This document shows, piece by piece, positions 26,088-34,504 of a DNA stretch of 64,000 bases. A program made the position numbers and the translations under genes. The stretch covers positions 4,340,001 through 4,404,000 of the forward strand of contig OZ282574.1 in the NCBI GenBank assembly GCA_965641885.1, in the 5' to 3' direction. Positions within the stretch are counted from its first letter, which is position 1. Each line of letters starts with the position of its first letter. This DNA comes from Pseudophaeobacter sp965641885 (GTDB lineage: Bacteria > Pseudomonadota > Alphaproteobacteria > Rhodobacterales > Rhodobacteraceae). The notes beneath the pieces are model-generated. The model ran no database searches, was not told the origin of the DNA, and saw only the letters and a program-made list of their open reading frames with translations.

Positions 26088-26101
26088 CAGCGGAGCAGAA
26101 T

Positions 26102-26995
26102 ATGTCTGAAAAGAAAACCAAACCTCGGGGCCTAGGGCGTGGACTGTCAGCTTTGATGGCGGATGTGAACCCTGAGCCTGTGAGCACAGAAGTGCAAACC
26201 CCTCGAAATGCGGAAATTCTGGTTCCGATTGAAAAGGTTATCGCAAACCCGGATCAGCCTCGTCGTCAGTTCCTGCAGGAGGATCTGGACGACCTGACAG
26301 CATCCATCAAGGAAAAGGGCGTTCTGCAGCCGCTGATCGTGCGTCCCCGTGCCGGCGATATGTATGAGATTGTTGCTGGTGAACGACGCTGGCGCGCGGC
26401 GCAGGCCGCACAGCTTCATGAAGTTCCCGTGCTGATTCGTGACTATTCCGATGTTGAAATGATGGAAGTCGCCATCATTGAAAACATACAGCGTTCCGAT
26501 CTGAACGCGATGGAAGAAGCACATAGCTATAAGCAGCTTATGGAACGCTTTGGTCACACTCAGGAAAAGATGGCAGAAGCCCTGGGGAAGAGCCGTAGCC
26601 ATATTGCCAATCTGGTGCGCCTGCTACATCTGCCCGAGGATGTTCGCACCCTGGTGCATGAGCGGAAGCTGTCGGCGGGTCATGCCCGTGCTCTGATCAC
26701 GTCTGACAATGCCTCTGAGCTGGCGAGTAAGATTGTCAAAGGCGGCTTGTCTGTCCGGGCAACAGAGGCATTAGTCAAAAAGGATGCGGCAGGAATTCAG
26801 CCAACTGCTGTCAGAAAACCCCGCAGTGCTGCAGAAAAAGATTCGGATACCAAGGCACTGGAAGGAGACCTGTCAGCGATCTTGCGGATGAAAGTCTCGA
26901 TTGATCACAAAGCGGGTGGGGAATCCGGGTCTGTGACGATCAGCTATGACAATCTTGATCAACTTGATGAGCTCTGCAATATCCTGAGCAAGTAA
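26102..26995 (+). CDS. parB: chromosome partitioning protein ParB
   Basis: ParB is the CTP-dependent clamp that loads on parS and spreads along DNA. The 297-residue protein has the N-terminal tail GLGRGLSALM that stimulates ParA, the CTP-binding box GERRWRA at residues 93-99 with IIENIQRSDLNAMEEA after it, a helix-turn-helix (AEALGKSRSHIANLVRLL, near 157-174) for parS recognition and a C-terminal dimer domain ending LDELCNILSK. ATG 26102 is preferred for its GGAG spacing; a GTG at 26084 overlapping parA is possible. Its stop abuts the stop of the convergent gene. Confidence 0.97.
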   Translation: MSEKKTKPRGLGRGLSALMADVNPEPVSTEVQTPRNAEILVPIEKVIANPDQPRRQFLQEDLDDLTASIKEKGVLQPLIVRPRAGDMYEIVAGERRWRAAQAAQLHEVPVLIRDYSDVEMMEVAIIENIQRSDLNAMEEAHSYKQLMERFGHTQEKMAEALGKSRSHIANLVRLLHLPEDVRTLVHERKLSAGHARALITSDNASELASKIVKGGLSVRATEALVKKDAAGIQPTAVRKPRSAAEKDSDTKALEGDLSAILRMKVSIDHKAGGESGSVTISYDNLDQLDELCNILSK

Positions 26996-27349
26996 TCAGG
27001 AGTTTGGGCGGGTCCAGATAAATGTCAGGACTGCTGTCAGAACAATGATTTGAATGCCCACCACATGCGATGGGGCGCCCAGGATAAAAGACAAAAGTAA
27101 AACGGCGGCAATCGACACGGTTGCCGCCTTTTTTGCGCCTGGCCGAATGGCGCCGCGCTCGTTCCAGTCCACAATCATCGGTCCAAAGGTACGGTGAGTG
27201 ATCAGCCAAGAATGCAGCCGTTCCGACGAATTGGCAAAACAGAACGTCGCCAATAGCAAAAATGGCACGGTCGGAAGAAGCGGAAGAACGACGCCGATCA
27301 GGGCCAAACCGAGGGACAGAATGCCGATCCCGGCGTAGAGAAATCTCAT
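26996..27349 (-). CDS. YbaN family (DUF454) inner-membrane protein
   Basis: The 117-residue protein has the DUF454 pattern: an N-terminal hydrophobic helix pair with GVVLPLLPTVPFLLLATFCFANSS, a short amphipathic middle (SWLITHRTFGP, then WNERGAI) and two C-terminal helices. The function is unknown. It follows hemW by 25 bases and is probably the last gene of the rph-rdgB-hemW operon. Its stop codon is immediately next to the parB stop on the other strand, with no visible terminator between. Confidence 0.88.
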   Translation of the reverse strand: MRFLYAGIGILSLGLALIGVVLPLLPTVPFLLLATFCFANSSERLHSWLITHRTFGPMIVDWNERGAIRPGAKKAATVSIAAVLLLSFILGAPSHVVGIQIIVLTAVLTFIWTRPNS

Positions 27350-27374
27350 CTGTCTGATCCCATCTGCAAAAGGG

Positions 27375-28529
27375 TTAATCTACCAATAGTTCCCGGAGAA
27401 TGGCGTTCAAAACGGCGCGCCCCTGATCTGTCGCCCGGAGCTTGTCACCCGAGATAGTTACCATGCCAAGATTGACAAGGTCTTCAAGGCGTTCGGCTGG
27501 CAATTCCTGCCCAGACAGGCCCGTGTAGCGGGGGATGTCCATGCCTTCGCGAAGGCGCATCGACATCATCATGTATTCGATTGCGGTGTCTTCACGGGGC
27601 AGGGGCTGGCATAGGCTTTCACCTGACCCTTCTGAGACCGCTTTGAGCCAGGCTCCGGGCGCGCGATGGGTCTCGGTGGCGTAGCGCTGCCCATTGAGTG
27701 TCAGGCGCCCGTGGGCTCCAGGCCCAATCCCGAGGTAGTCTCCATAGCGCCAGTAGATTTGGTTATGGCGGGATTCTTCGCCGGGGCGCGCATGGTTTGA
27801 AATCTCGTAGGCGGGCATGCCATGGGCGCCGCAGATATCCTGTGTGGCCTGATACATGTCTGCTGCGGTGTCGTCGGTTGGCAGGTTGCGCAGCTTGCCC
27901 CGCGCGTAGCGGTCGCCAAACGCGGTGCCTTCTTCAATGGTCAGCTGGTACAGAGACAGATGGTCTATCGCCATGTTGAGGGCTTCGGACAGCTCATTTT
28001 TCCAGTGCTGCAAATCCTGTCCCTGCCGCGCGTAAATCAGATCAAAGCTAACCCGATCAAAGCAATCTCGGGCAATGTCAAAGGCCGCACGGGCCTCAGA
28101 GACGGAATGAATGCGACCCAGCCGGCGCAGGTCCTCATCGTTGAGAGCCTGTATGCCCATGGATATTCGATTGACGCCGGCATCGCGATACCCGGCAAAA
28201 CGCCCTGCCTCAACCGAACCAGGATTGGCTTCAAGAGTGATCTCTATATCATTGGCAAAGGGCCACATTTCACGTGCGGCCTCGATCACGGCGGCGACAG
28301 TTTCTGGCATCATCAACGAGGGTGTTCCACCGCCAAAGAAAATTGAGTTTAGAATTCGGCCAGAGAGCGGTGGGGAGACACGTTTCAACTCGCTCAAATA
28401 GGCTCTAACCCAGGCCTTTTGGTCGATATTGGCGGTGACGTGACTGTTAAAGTCGCAATAAGGGCATTTGGCCTGACAGAAGGGCCAGTGAACGTATAGG
28501 CCAAAGCCCCCATGCCGCCAATCATCCAC
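27375..28529 (-). CDS. hemW: radical SAM haem chaperone HemW
   Basis: HemW is a radical SAM-type protein that binds haem and delivers it to cytochromes; older annotation as coproporphyrinogen oxidase HemN is misleading. The 384-residue protein has the cluster motif C-x3-C-x2-C at residues 18, 22 and 25 (FCQAKCPYC), with only this set and no fourth HemN-type cysteine directly after. GGGTPSLM and the HRAPG region further support the family. The start is a GTG overlapping the rdgB stop by eight bases; a longer reading to 28655 would invade rdgB. Confidence 0.93.
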   Translation of the reverse strand: MDDWRHGGFGLYVHWPFCQAKCPYCDFNSHVTANIDQKAWVRAYLSELKRVSPPLSGRILNSIFFGGGTPSLMMPETVAAVIEAAREMWPFANDIEITLEANPGSVEAGRFAGYRDAGVNRISMGIQALNDEDLRRLGRIHSVSEARAAFDIARDCFDRVSFDLIYARQGQDLQHWKNELSEALNMAIDHLSLYQLTIEEGTAFGDRYARGKLRNLPTDDTAADMYQATQDICGAHGMPAYEISNHARPGEESRHNQIYWRYGDYLGIGPGAHGRLTLNGQRYATETHRAPGAWLKAVSEGSGESLCQPLPREDTAIEYMMMSMRLREGMDIPRYTGLSGQELPAERLEDLVNLGMVTISGDKLRATDQGRAVLNAILRELLVD

Positions 28530-29136
28530 TGAAGCAACCTTTGATAAAGTTTTCAACGGCTTTTGCGCGGTGGCTGATCTTGTTCTTTTCCCAGCGATCC
28601 ATCTCGGCAAATGTGACCTCATGGCCGTCTGGCACAAACATCGGATCATAGCCAAAGCCGTCCACTCCGCGCAGCGGCCAAATCAGATGGCCGGGGGCTA
28701 CGCCCTCAAAGACTTCGTCATGGCCATCCGGCCAGGCAAGAACCAATGTGCAGCGGAACTGTGCGGTGCGCGGATGCGCAGCATCAAGGGCGTCGAGCTC
28801 GTTGTTGGCGCGGGTCATGGCCATCAGGAAATCGCGGCCATTGTCGGTTTCGGCCCAGTCGGCGGTATACACACCAGGGGCGCCATTCAGCGCGTCGATG
28901 GTAATGCCCGAGTCGTCAGACAGGGCAGGGAGGCCGACTGCCTTGGCAGCAGCATGCGCTTTGATGCGGGCGTTGCCGACAAATGTATCTTCGGTTTCTT
29001 CGGGTTCTGGCAGATCCAGCGCTGCGGCACCAACAACCTCAACACCAAAGGGCTTGAGGAGATGCGCCATCTCCTCAAGCTTTCCTTTGTTGTGGGTCGC
29101 GATCAGCAGCTTGCTGCCGACGAATTTGCGGCTCAT
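28522..29136 (-). CDS. rdgB: non-canonical purine NTP pyrophosphatase (RdgB/HAM1)
   Basis: RdgB removes dITP, XTP and ITP from the nucleotide pool. The 204-residue protein contains LIATHNKGKLEEM at the start, ETEDTFVGNARIKA, LSDDSGI, DGFGYDPMFVP and ISHRAKAVENF, the full set of HAM1 family blocks. It overlaps rph upstream by ATGA and hemW downstream, so the operon couples RNA processing, nucleotide cleaning and haem handling without an obvious pathway link. Confidence 0.96.
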   Translation of the reverse strand: MSRKFVGSKLLIATHNKGKLEEMAHLLKPFGVEVVGAAALDLPEPEETEDTFVGNARIKAHAAAKAVGLPALSDDSGITIDALNGAPGVYTADWAETDNGRDFLMAMTRANNELDALDAAHPRTAQFRCTLVLAWPDGHDEVFEGVAPGHLIWPLRGVDGFGYDPMFVPDGHEVTFAEMDRWEKNKISHRAKAVENFIKGCFSG

Positions 29137-29846
29137 GCGCAGGCGGCCTTTTGCATCGTGGCCAGCTCTGAGGTGCCCTTTTCGGCGAGATCCATCAAAG
29201 CGTTCATTTGGTCGCGGGAAAAGAGCGAGCCTTCGGCCGACATCTGGACTTCGATCAGCTTGCCAGTGCCGGTCATGATAAAGTTACCATCAACGCCGGC
29301 CTCGGAATCCTCGGGGTAGTCCAGGTCAAGAATTGTCTGGCCAGCATAGATGCCGCAGGAGATGGCCGAGACGGGGTCCATCAAGGGGTCGATCTTGATG
29401 TCGCCAGCTTTCATCAGCTTGTTTACGGCCAGACGCAGGGCAACCCAGCCGCCGGTGATGGCTGCACAACGGGTGCCGCCGTCAGCCTGCAACACGTCAC
29501 AATCGATGGTGATCTGACGCTCTCCCAGGGCAACGCGGTCAACGCCGGCCCGCAGGGCACGACCGATCAGACGCTGGATTTCTACGGTGCGACCGCCCTG
29601 TTTGCCTGTCGCGGCTTCGCGGCGCATGCGGGTATTGGTGGCGCGCGGCAGCATGCCGTATTCCGCTGTCACCCAGCCAAGGCCGGATCCTTTGATAAAG
29701 GGCGGAACCCGTGGCTCGAGGCTTGCGTTGCACAGCACATGCGTATCGCCCATTTTGATCAGGCAAGAGCCCTCGGCATGTTTGGTGAAACCGGTCTCGA
29801 TCGACACGGTGCGCATTTCGTTTAGTTCTCTTTTTGAGGGTCGCAT
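29133..29846 (-). CDS. rph: ribonuclease PH
   Basis: RNase PH is the phosphate-dependent 3' exonuclease that trims tRNA ends. The 237-residue protein starts MRPSKRELNEMR, then shows LPRATNTRMRREAATGKQGGRTVEIQRLIGRALRA with the conserved arginines, ITIDCDVLQADGGTRCA and LDLDYPEDSEAGVD. AAGGA lies six bases before the ATG. It is the first gene of the leftward operon and is divergent from hrcA across 142 bases. Confidence 0.97.
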   Translation of the reverse strand: MRPSKRELNEMRTVSIETGFTKHAEGSCLIKMGDTHVLCNASLEPRVPPFIKGSGLGWVTAEYGMLPRATNTRMRREAATGKQGGRTVEIQRLIGRALRAGVDRVALGERQITIDCDVLQADGGTRCAAITGGWVALRLAVNKLMKAGDIKIDPLMDPVSAISCGIYAGQTILDLDYPEDSEAGVDGNFIMTGTGKLIEVQMSAEGSLFSRDQMNALMDLAEKGTSELATMQKAACA

Positions 29847-29988
29847 GGGCTATCCTTTTTTTGCTGCTCTTCCGATAGCCGCCGGGGCCGCGGGGATGCA
29901 AGCATGATTGACCTTTTACCTGATCGCTCTTTAATGCAAATTGGAGCATGGGTTCCCCTCATTGCAGAAATTGACCGTAAAAACGCAA

Positions 29989-31053
29989 ATGACCGATGCC
30001 AGAGAAATACTGAATGACATGAATGACCGCTCGCGGGAGGTGTTCCGCACGGTTGTTGAAAGCTATCTTGAAAGCGGTGAGCCGGTGGGCAGCCGCACTC
30101 TGACACGGTCGCTGAACGAAAAGGTCAGTGCAGCGACCGTGCGCAATGTCATGCAGGATCTGGAGTATCTTGGCCTGCTGGACAGCCCGCATGTGAGCGC
30201 CGGGCGTATCCCGACCCAGATGGGGCTTCGGATGTTTGTTGACGGGTTGCTGGAGGTCGAGGACCTCAAGTCGCGGGATCGAGAAAAGATTGATGCCACC
30301 CTCGGGAAAAACGCAGGTGACGTTGGCGGTATGCTGGACAGGGTTGGCGCGGCGCTGTCTGGTGTGACCCAGGGTGCGTCCCTGGTTTTGACTCCGAAAC
30401 ACGAAGCAGAGATCCGACATATTGAATTTGTCTCGTTGGCGCAGGACCGTGCCTTGGTGGTTTTGGTGTTTTCGGATGGCCGGGTCGAAAACCGCCTGTT
30501 CAGCCCGCCGCCCGGCCAGACGCCCAGCTCGATGCGCGAGGCTGCTAATTTCCTCAATTCGCTGATCGAAGGCCGAACCCTGGGCGGTTTGCGGCGCGAT
30601 ATGCAAAAGGAAATCGATGCCCGCCGCCAGGAGATTGATGTCCTGGCGCAGGACATGATTGAAAGCGGCCTTGCCGCCTGGGAAGAAGACAGTAGCGAAA
30701 AGGCACGTCTCATTGTGCGGGGCCGGGCGAATCTTTTAGGCGAGGGCGGGGCCGCAGCAGAGCTGGACCTCATTCGAAACCTGTTTGATGACCTCGAACG
30801 CAAGCAAGATATCGCCGAATTCCTTGAACTCACCGAAGACGGGGAGGGTGTGCGTATTTTTATCGGTTCCGAGAACAAACTTTTCTCACTTTCGGGTTCC
30901 TCTTTGGTGGTCTCTCCCTATATGAACTCGGATCGAAAGATCATTGGTGCGGTTGGGGTGATTGGCCCGACTCGCCTGAATTACGGACGGATTGTGCCGA
31001 TTGTGGACTACACGGCGCAATTGGTTGGAAAGCTTCTTTCCGACCGGAGTTAG
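29989..31053 (+). CDS. hrcA: heat-inducible transcription repressor HrcA
   Basis: HrcA binds CIRCE operators and represses groESL and related chaperone genes, with GroEL as cofactor. The 354-residue protein has the winged-helix start MNDRSREVFRTVVESYLESGEPVGSRTL, LGLLDSPHVSAGRIPT, and a C-terminal domain with GPTRLNYGRIVPIVDYTA. ATG 29989 is preferred over an upstream TTG. No CIRCE inverted repeat is seen in front of this gene, so it does not appear to repress itself through one. GrpE follows nine bases later. Confidence 0.94.
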   Translation: MTDAREILNDMNDRSREVFRTVVESYLESGEPVGSRTLTRSLNEKVSAATVRNVMQDLEYLGLLDSPHVSAGRIPTQMGLRMFVDGLLEVEDLKSRDREKIDATLGKNAGDVGGMLDRVGAALSGVTQGASLVLTPKHEAEIRHIEFVSLAQDRALVVLVFSDGRVENRLFSPPPGQTPSSMREAANFLNSLIEGRTLGGLRRDMQKEIDARRQEIDVLAQDMIESGLAAWEEDSSEKARLIVRGRANLLGEGGAAAELDLIRNLFDDLERKQDIAEFLELTEDGEGVRIFIGSENKLFSLSGSSLVVSPYMNSDRKIIGAVGVIGPTRLNYGRIVPIVDYTAQLVGKLLSDRS

Positions 31054-31062
31054 AGGTGAAAA

Positions 31063-31626
31063 ATGTCAGAGCCCAGAAACGACGATTTTTTGGACGATAT
31101 CGCTAATGTCGAAGCTGAAGAGCTGGCGGCGGAAATGGCTGAAATGGACGATGCTGCGATTGAACTTGATGAGCTGAGAGCCGAACGGGACGAGTACAAA
31201 GATCGTTTTGTGCGCGCCTTGGCCGATGCTGAAAACTCCCGCAAGCGCGGCGACAAAGCGCGTCGTGAGGCTGAACAATACGGTGGCTCAAAGTTGTCGC
31301 GTGACATGCTGCCGGTGTTTGATAATCTCAAGCGCGCGGTTGAGTCAGCAACAGATGAGCAGAAAGAAGTTGCCTCTGCCCTGATCGAAGGTGTCGAGTT
31401 GACCATGCGGGCCCTGTTAGGCGTGTTTGAAAAGCACGGCGTGCGGGTTGTCTCGCCTCAGGTTGGCGACCGGTTCGATCCTCAGGTCCATGAGGCGATG
31501 TTCGAAGCTCCGGTTCCGGGAACCAAGGCTGGCGATATTATTCAGGTCTCTGGCGAAGGTTTTATGCTGCACGACCGTTTGCTGCGCCCCGCACAGGTTG
31601 GTGTTTCGTCAACACCGGCGGGCTAA
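31063..31626 (+). CDS. grpE: nucleotide exchange factor GrpE
   Basis: GrpE releases ADP from DnaK. The 187-residue protein has a long acidic coiled coil (residues about 20-70, with ELRAERDEYKDRFVRALADAEN), then KLSRDMLPVFDNLKRA, and the beta-wing with VGDRFDPQVHEAMFE and GFMLHDRLLRPAQV. GAGGTG precedes the ATG. It forms a heat-shock pair with hrcA and is followed by a GGGCCC hairpin and a strong terminator; dnaK and dnaJ are not in the window. Confidence 0.97.
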   Translation: MSEPRNDDFLDDIANVEAEELAAEMAEMDDAAIELDELRAERDEYKDRFVRALADAENSRKRGDKARREAEQYGGSKLSRDMLPVFDNLKRAVESATDEQKEVASALIEGVELTMRALLGVFEKHGVRVVSPQVGDRFDPQVHEAMFEAPVPGTKAGDIIQVSGEGFMLHDRLLRPAQVGVSSTPAG

Positions 31627-31660
31627 TCCCTGACGGGCCCAGAGGGCCCGTGCCTGCGGC

Positions 31661-31684
31661 GCAGGTATTTTTGGCAAAATGAAA
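31661..31684 (+). repeat. gene-end repeat motif, copy downstream of grpE
   Basis: GCAGGTATTTTTGGCAAAAT plus GAAA follows a GGGCCC hairpin and a TGCGGCGCAGG block. Its core AGGTATTTTxGGCAAxATGAA recurs at 40179-40200. It looks like one of the short intergenic repeats often found at gene ends in Roseobacter genomes. Confidence 0.55.
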
Positions 31685-31719
31685 AGGCGGCTCCTCCGGG
31701 ATGGGCCGCCTCTTTTTTA
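31685..31719 (+). terminator. rho-independent terminator after grpE, touching the mutS stop
   Basis: AGGCGGC (31685-31691) pairs with GCCGCCT (31705-31711), followed by TTTTTT. The T tract overlaps the stop codon of the convergent mutS gene. Confidence 0.85.
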
Positions 31720-34356
31720 TTCTGCGGCCGCGTCTTTTAGTTTGTAGAGAAGATCAAGCGCTTCACGTGGGGTGAGCTCGTCCGGGTGGATGCTACCAAG
31801 CAGCTCTTCCAGCGGTGAGGGGCCTGCAGCTGGTTTTGGTTGCGGCGGTGGGGCTGCGGCAAACAGCGGCAGATCGTCGATCTGGATTTTGGCGCCTGCG
31901 CCCTCGCGGCTGCCTTTCTCAAGAATGTCGAGCACGTCACGGGCGCGGGCAACAACGCTGGCAGGCAGGCCGGCCAGCTGTGCCACCTGCACCCCGTAAG
32001 AGCGGTCGGCTGCCCCCTTTTTGACCTCGTGCAGAAAGATCACTTCGCCTTCCCATTCCTTTACCGTGACGGTGGCGTTTTCCACGCCTGCCAGTTTGTT
32101 CGAGAGCTGGGTCAACTCGTGGTAATGGGTGGCGAACAGGGCGCGCGATTGGTTAATCTCGTGCAGGTGTTCCAATGTGGCCCAGGCGATTGAAAGTCCG
32201 TCATATGTGGCAGTGCCACGGCCGATCTCATCGAGAATAACCAGGGCACGATCGTCGGCCTGGTTGAGGATCGCTGCAGTCTCTACCATCTCAACCATAA
32301 AGGTTGAGCGCCCGCGGGCCAGATCGTCCGAGGCACCAACGCGGCTGAACAATTGGCTAACCAACCCGATATGGGCGGCTTCTGCCGGCACATAGCTGCC
32401 CATCTGCGCCAGCAGCGCGATCAGAGCGTTCTGGCGTAGAAAGGTCGATTTACCCGCCATGTTGGGGCCGGTCAAAAGCCAGACGGCGGCGCCTTTGGCA
32501 GCACTCAGATCGCAGTCATTGGCCACAAACCTGTCGCCGCCTTGCTGTCGCAACGCGCGTTCAACCACCGGATGGCGTCCGCCTTCGATCTGAAAGGCGC
32601 GGGAGTTGTCGACGCGGGGGCGGGCCCAGTTCTCGCCACGAGCCAGATCTGCAAGGGCGCTGAGAAGATCCAGCTCTGCCAGCCCGCGAGCGGCGCCATT
32701 GAGACGGGCTGCCTGTTCCATGATTGCGCTCGATAGCGCGGAATAGAGCCGTTTTTCGATCTCGAGGGCGCGATTGCCAGAGTTCAGGATCCGGGTCTCA
32801 ATCTCGCTGAGCTCTAGCGTGGTGAAGCGCACTTGATTTGCGGTGGTTTGACGGTGGATGTATTTTTCCGATAGCGGCGCCGACAGCATCTTTTCTGCAT
32901 GGGTTGCCGTGGTCTCGATGAAATAGCCCAGCACATTGTTGTGTTTGATCTTTAGCGAGGTGATGCCGGTGTGCGCCGCATAGTCCTGTTGCATTGCGGC
33001 AATGACCGATCGCCCCTCATCACGCAGGGTGCGGGCCTCGTCGAGATCGTCATCATAGCCGGCGGCAATAAACCCACCATCACGCGCCAAAAGCGGTGGC
33101 TCGGCCACCAGGGCAGCGTCCAACAGATCCAGCAGGCTGTCAAACCCAGTGAGGTCATTGCTTGCGTCGGCAATCAGCGGCGGCAGATCTTCGCGCGCGT
33201 TGCGGGCGGCGATGGCGCTGGCCTGTTCCAGCCCGTTGCGGATGGCGGCGAGATCACGGGGGCCGCCCCGGTCCAGCGCCAGACGCGACAGGGCGCGATC
33301 CAGATCGGGGGTTTTGCGCAGGGCACCGCGCAGCTCTTCGCAGAGCTGGTCGCGTTCCACTGCAAAATCAAGGGCGGCAAGCCGTGCGTTGATCACATCC
33401 AGATTGCGCGAGGGGCTGGAAAGCCGTTGCTCTAGCAGACGCGCGCCGCCCGGCGTGACGGTGCGATCTATCACAGCCAATAGCGATCCTGCCCGCGCAC
33501 CAGAAAGGGAGCGTGTGAGTTCCAGGCTGGCCCGCGTTGAGGCATCAATCTGCACGACGCGGTCCTCAGATTCCTGCACAGGGTGCTGCAACAGCGGCAA
33601 TTTGCCCTTTTGGGTGATCTCAAGGTAGTCAATCAGCGCGCCCATGGCCGAGACCTCGGCACGGCAAAAGGTGCCAAACCCATCCAGGGCGGCCACGGCA
33701 AACAGGTTGCAGATCCGCTTTTCGGCCGCCGTGCTGTCAAAGCTTGCTTTGCCCAGCGGGGTCAGGGGGATCTTGTACTCATCGGCCAACTGAGCGGCTG
33801 CCTCATAGGGCGCGCCCTCAGAAACGATCAGTTCTGACGGCGCAAGCCGGGCGAGTTCTGGCGACAGACGCACCCGGCTGATTGGCATCACGTGAAACGC
33901 GCCGGTCGATATATCGGCCCAGGCCAGGGCGGCTTCGTCGCGCATCTCAGAATAGGAGACCAGAAAATTGTGCCGCCGCGCCTCTAGCAGAGAGTCCTCG
34001 GTCAGGGTGCCGGGAGTCACCAGACGCACCACGTCGCGTTTAACCACGGATTTGCCACCGCGCTTTTTGGCCTCGGCAGGGGTTTCCAGCTGTTCGCCCA
34101 CCGCGACGCGAAACCCCTTGCGGATCAAGGTCAGCAGATATCCTTCGGCGGCATGAAAGGGCACGCCGCACATGGGAATGTCCTGATCGTTGTGTTTGCC
34201 GCGTTTGGTGAGGGCAATATCCAGCGCTTCGGCGGCGTTGACCGCATCGTCAAAGAACATCTCGTAAAAGTCGCCCATCCGATAGAACAGCAGCGCGTCC
34301 GGATATTGTGCCTTGATGTCGAGGTATTGCGCCATCATGGGCGTGACTGTGGCCAA
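31717..34356 (-). CDS. mutS: DNA mismatch repair protein MutS
   Basis: MutS recognises base mismatches and starts strand-directed repair. The 879-residue protein starts with TPMMAQYLDIKAQYPDALLFYRMGDFYEMF, which includes the phenylalanine-glutamate mismatch probe (FYE), and has the ABC-type ATPase with Walker A GPNMAGKST near residue 626, the ST-rich signature region with DDLARGRSTFMVEM and Walker B LVILDEIGRGT. A TTG at 34356 is chosen as start because GGAG is seven bases upstream and it gives the usual short N-terminus; an ATG five codons earlier has no ribosome site. Confidence 0.95.
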   Translation of the reverse strand: MATVTPMMAQYLDIKAQYPDALLFYRMGDFYEMFFDDAVNAAEALDIALTKRGKHNDQDIPMCGVPFHAAEGYLLTLIRKGFRVAVGEQLETPAEAKKRGGKSVVKRDVVRLVTPGTLTEDSLLEARRHNFLVSYSEMRDEAALAWADISTGAFHVMPISRVRLSPELARLAPSELIVSEGAPYEAAAQLADEYKIPLTPLGKASFDSTAAEKRICNLFAVAALDGFGTFCRAEVSAMGALIDYLEITQKGKLPLLQHPVQESEDRVVQIDASTRASLELTRSLSGARAGSLLAVIDRTVTPGGARLLEQRLSSPSRNLDVINARLAALDFAVERDQLCEELRGALRKTPDLDRALSRLALDRGGPRDLAAIRNGLEQASAIAARNAREDLPPLIADASNDLTGFDSLLDLLDAALVAEPPLLARDGGFIAAGYDDDLDEARTLRDEGRSVIAAMQQDYAAHTGITSLKIKHNNVLGYFIETTATHAEKMLSAPLSEKYIHRQTTANQVRFTTLELSEIETRILNSGNRALEIEKRLYSALSSAIMEQAARLNGAARGLAELDLLSALADLARGENWARPRVDNSRAFQIEGGRHPVVERALRQQGGDRFVANDCDLSAAKGAAVWLLTGPNMAGKSTFLRQNALIALLAQMGSYVPAEAAHIGLVSQLFSRVGASDDLARGRSTFMVEMVETAAILNQADDRALVILDEIGRGTATYDGLSIAWATLEHLHEINQSRALFATHYHELTQLSNKLAGVENATVTVKEWEGEVIFLHEVKKGAADRSYGVQVAQLAGLPASVVARARDVLDILEKGSREGAGAKIQIDDLPLFAAAPPPQPKPAAGPSPLEELLGSIHPDELTPREALDLLYKLKDAAAE

Positions 34357-34504
34357 GGGAGGTCTCCGCATATCGGGATGGGTTTTGTCGTCGCGACCAT
34401 ACAAACCGCCAGCCTGCGGCGAAAGGTGAAAACGCATACCCGTTGTGGCAACTCCCCGGCTGGGCTATGAAGTTCCAGCCCCCATAGAAAGATCGACAGA
34501 ACAG

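Noticed and set aside
29847..29988. Searched for a CIRCE element (TTAGCACTC-N9-GAGTGCTAA) before hrcA.
   Set aside because: No such inverted repeat is present in the rph-hrcA gap; a weak TTGACC at 29908 was too uncertain to list.
33886..33901. Half-parS sequence CACGTGAAAC inside mutS.
   Set aside because: Only the right half matches; the left half does not form a palindrome.
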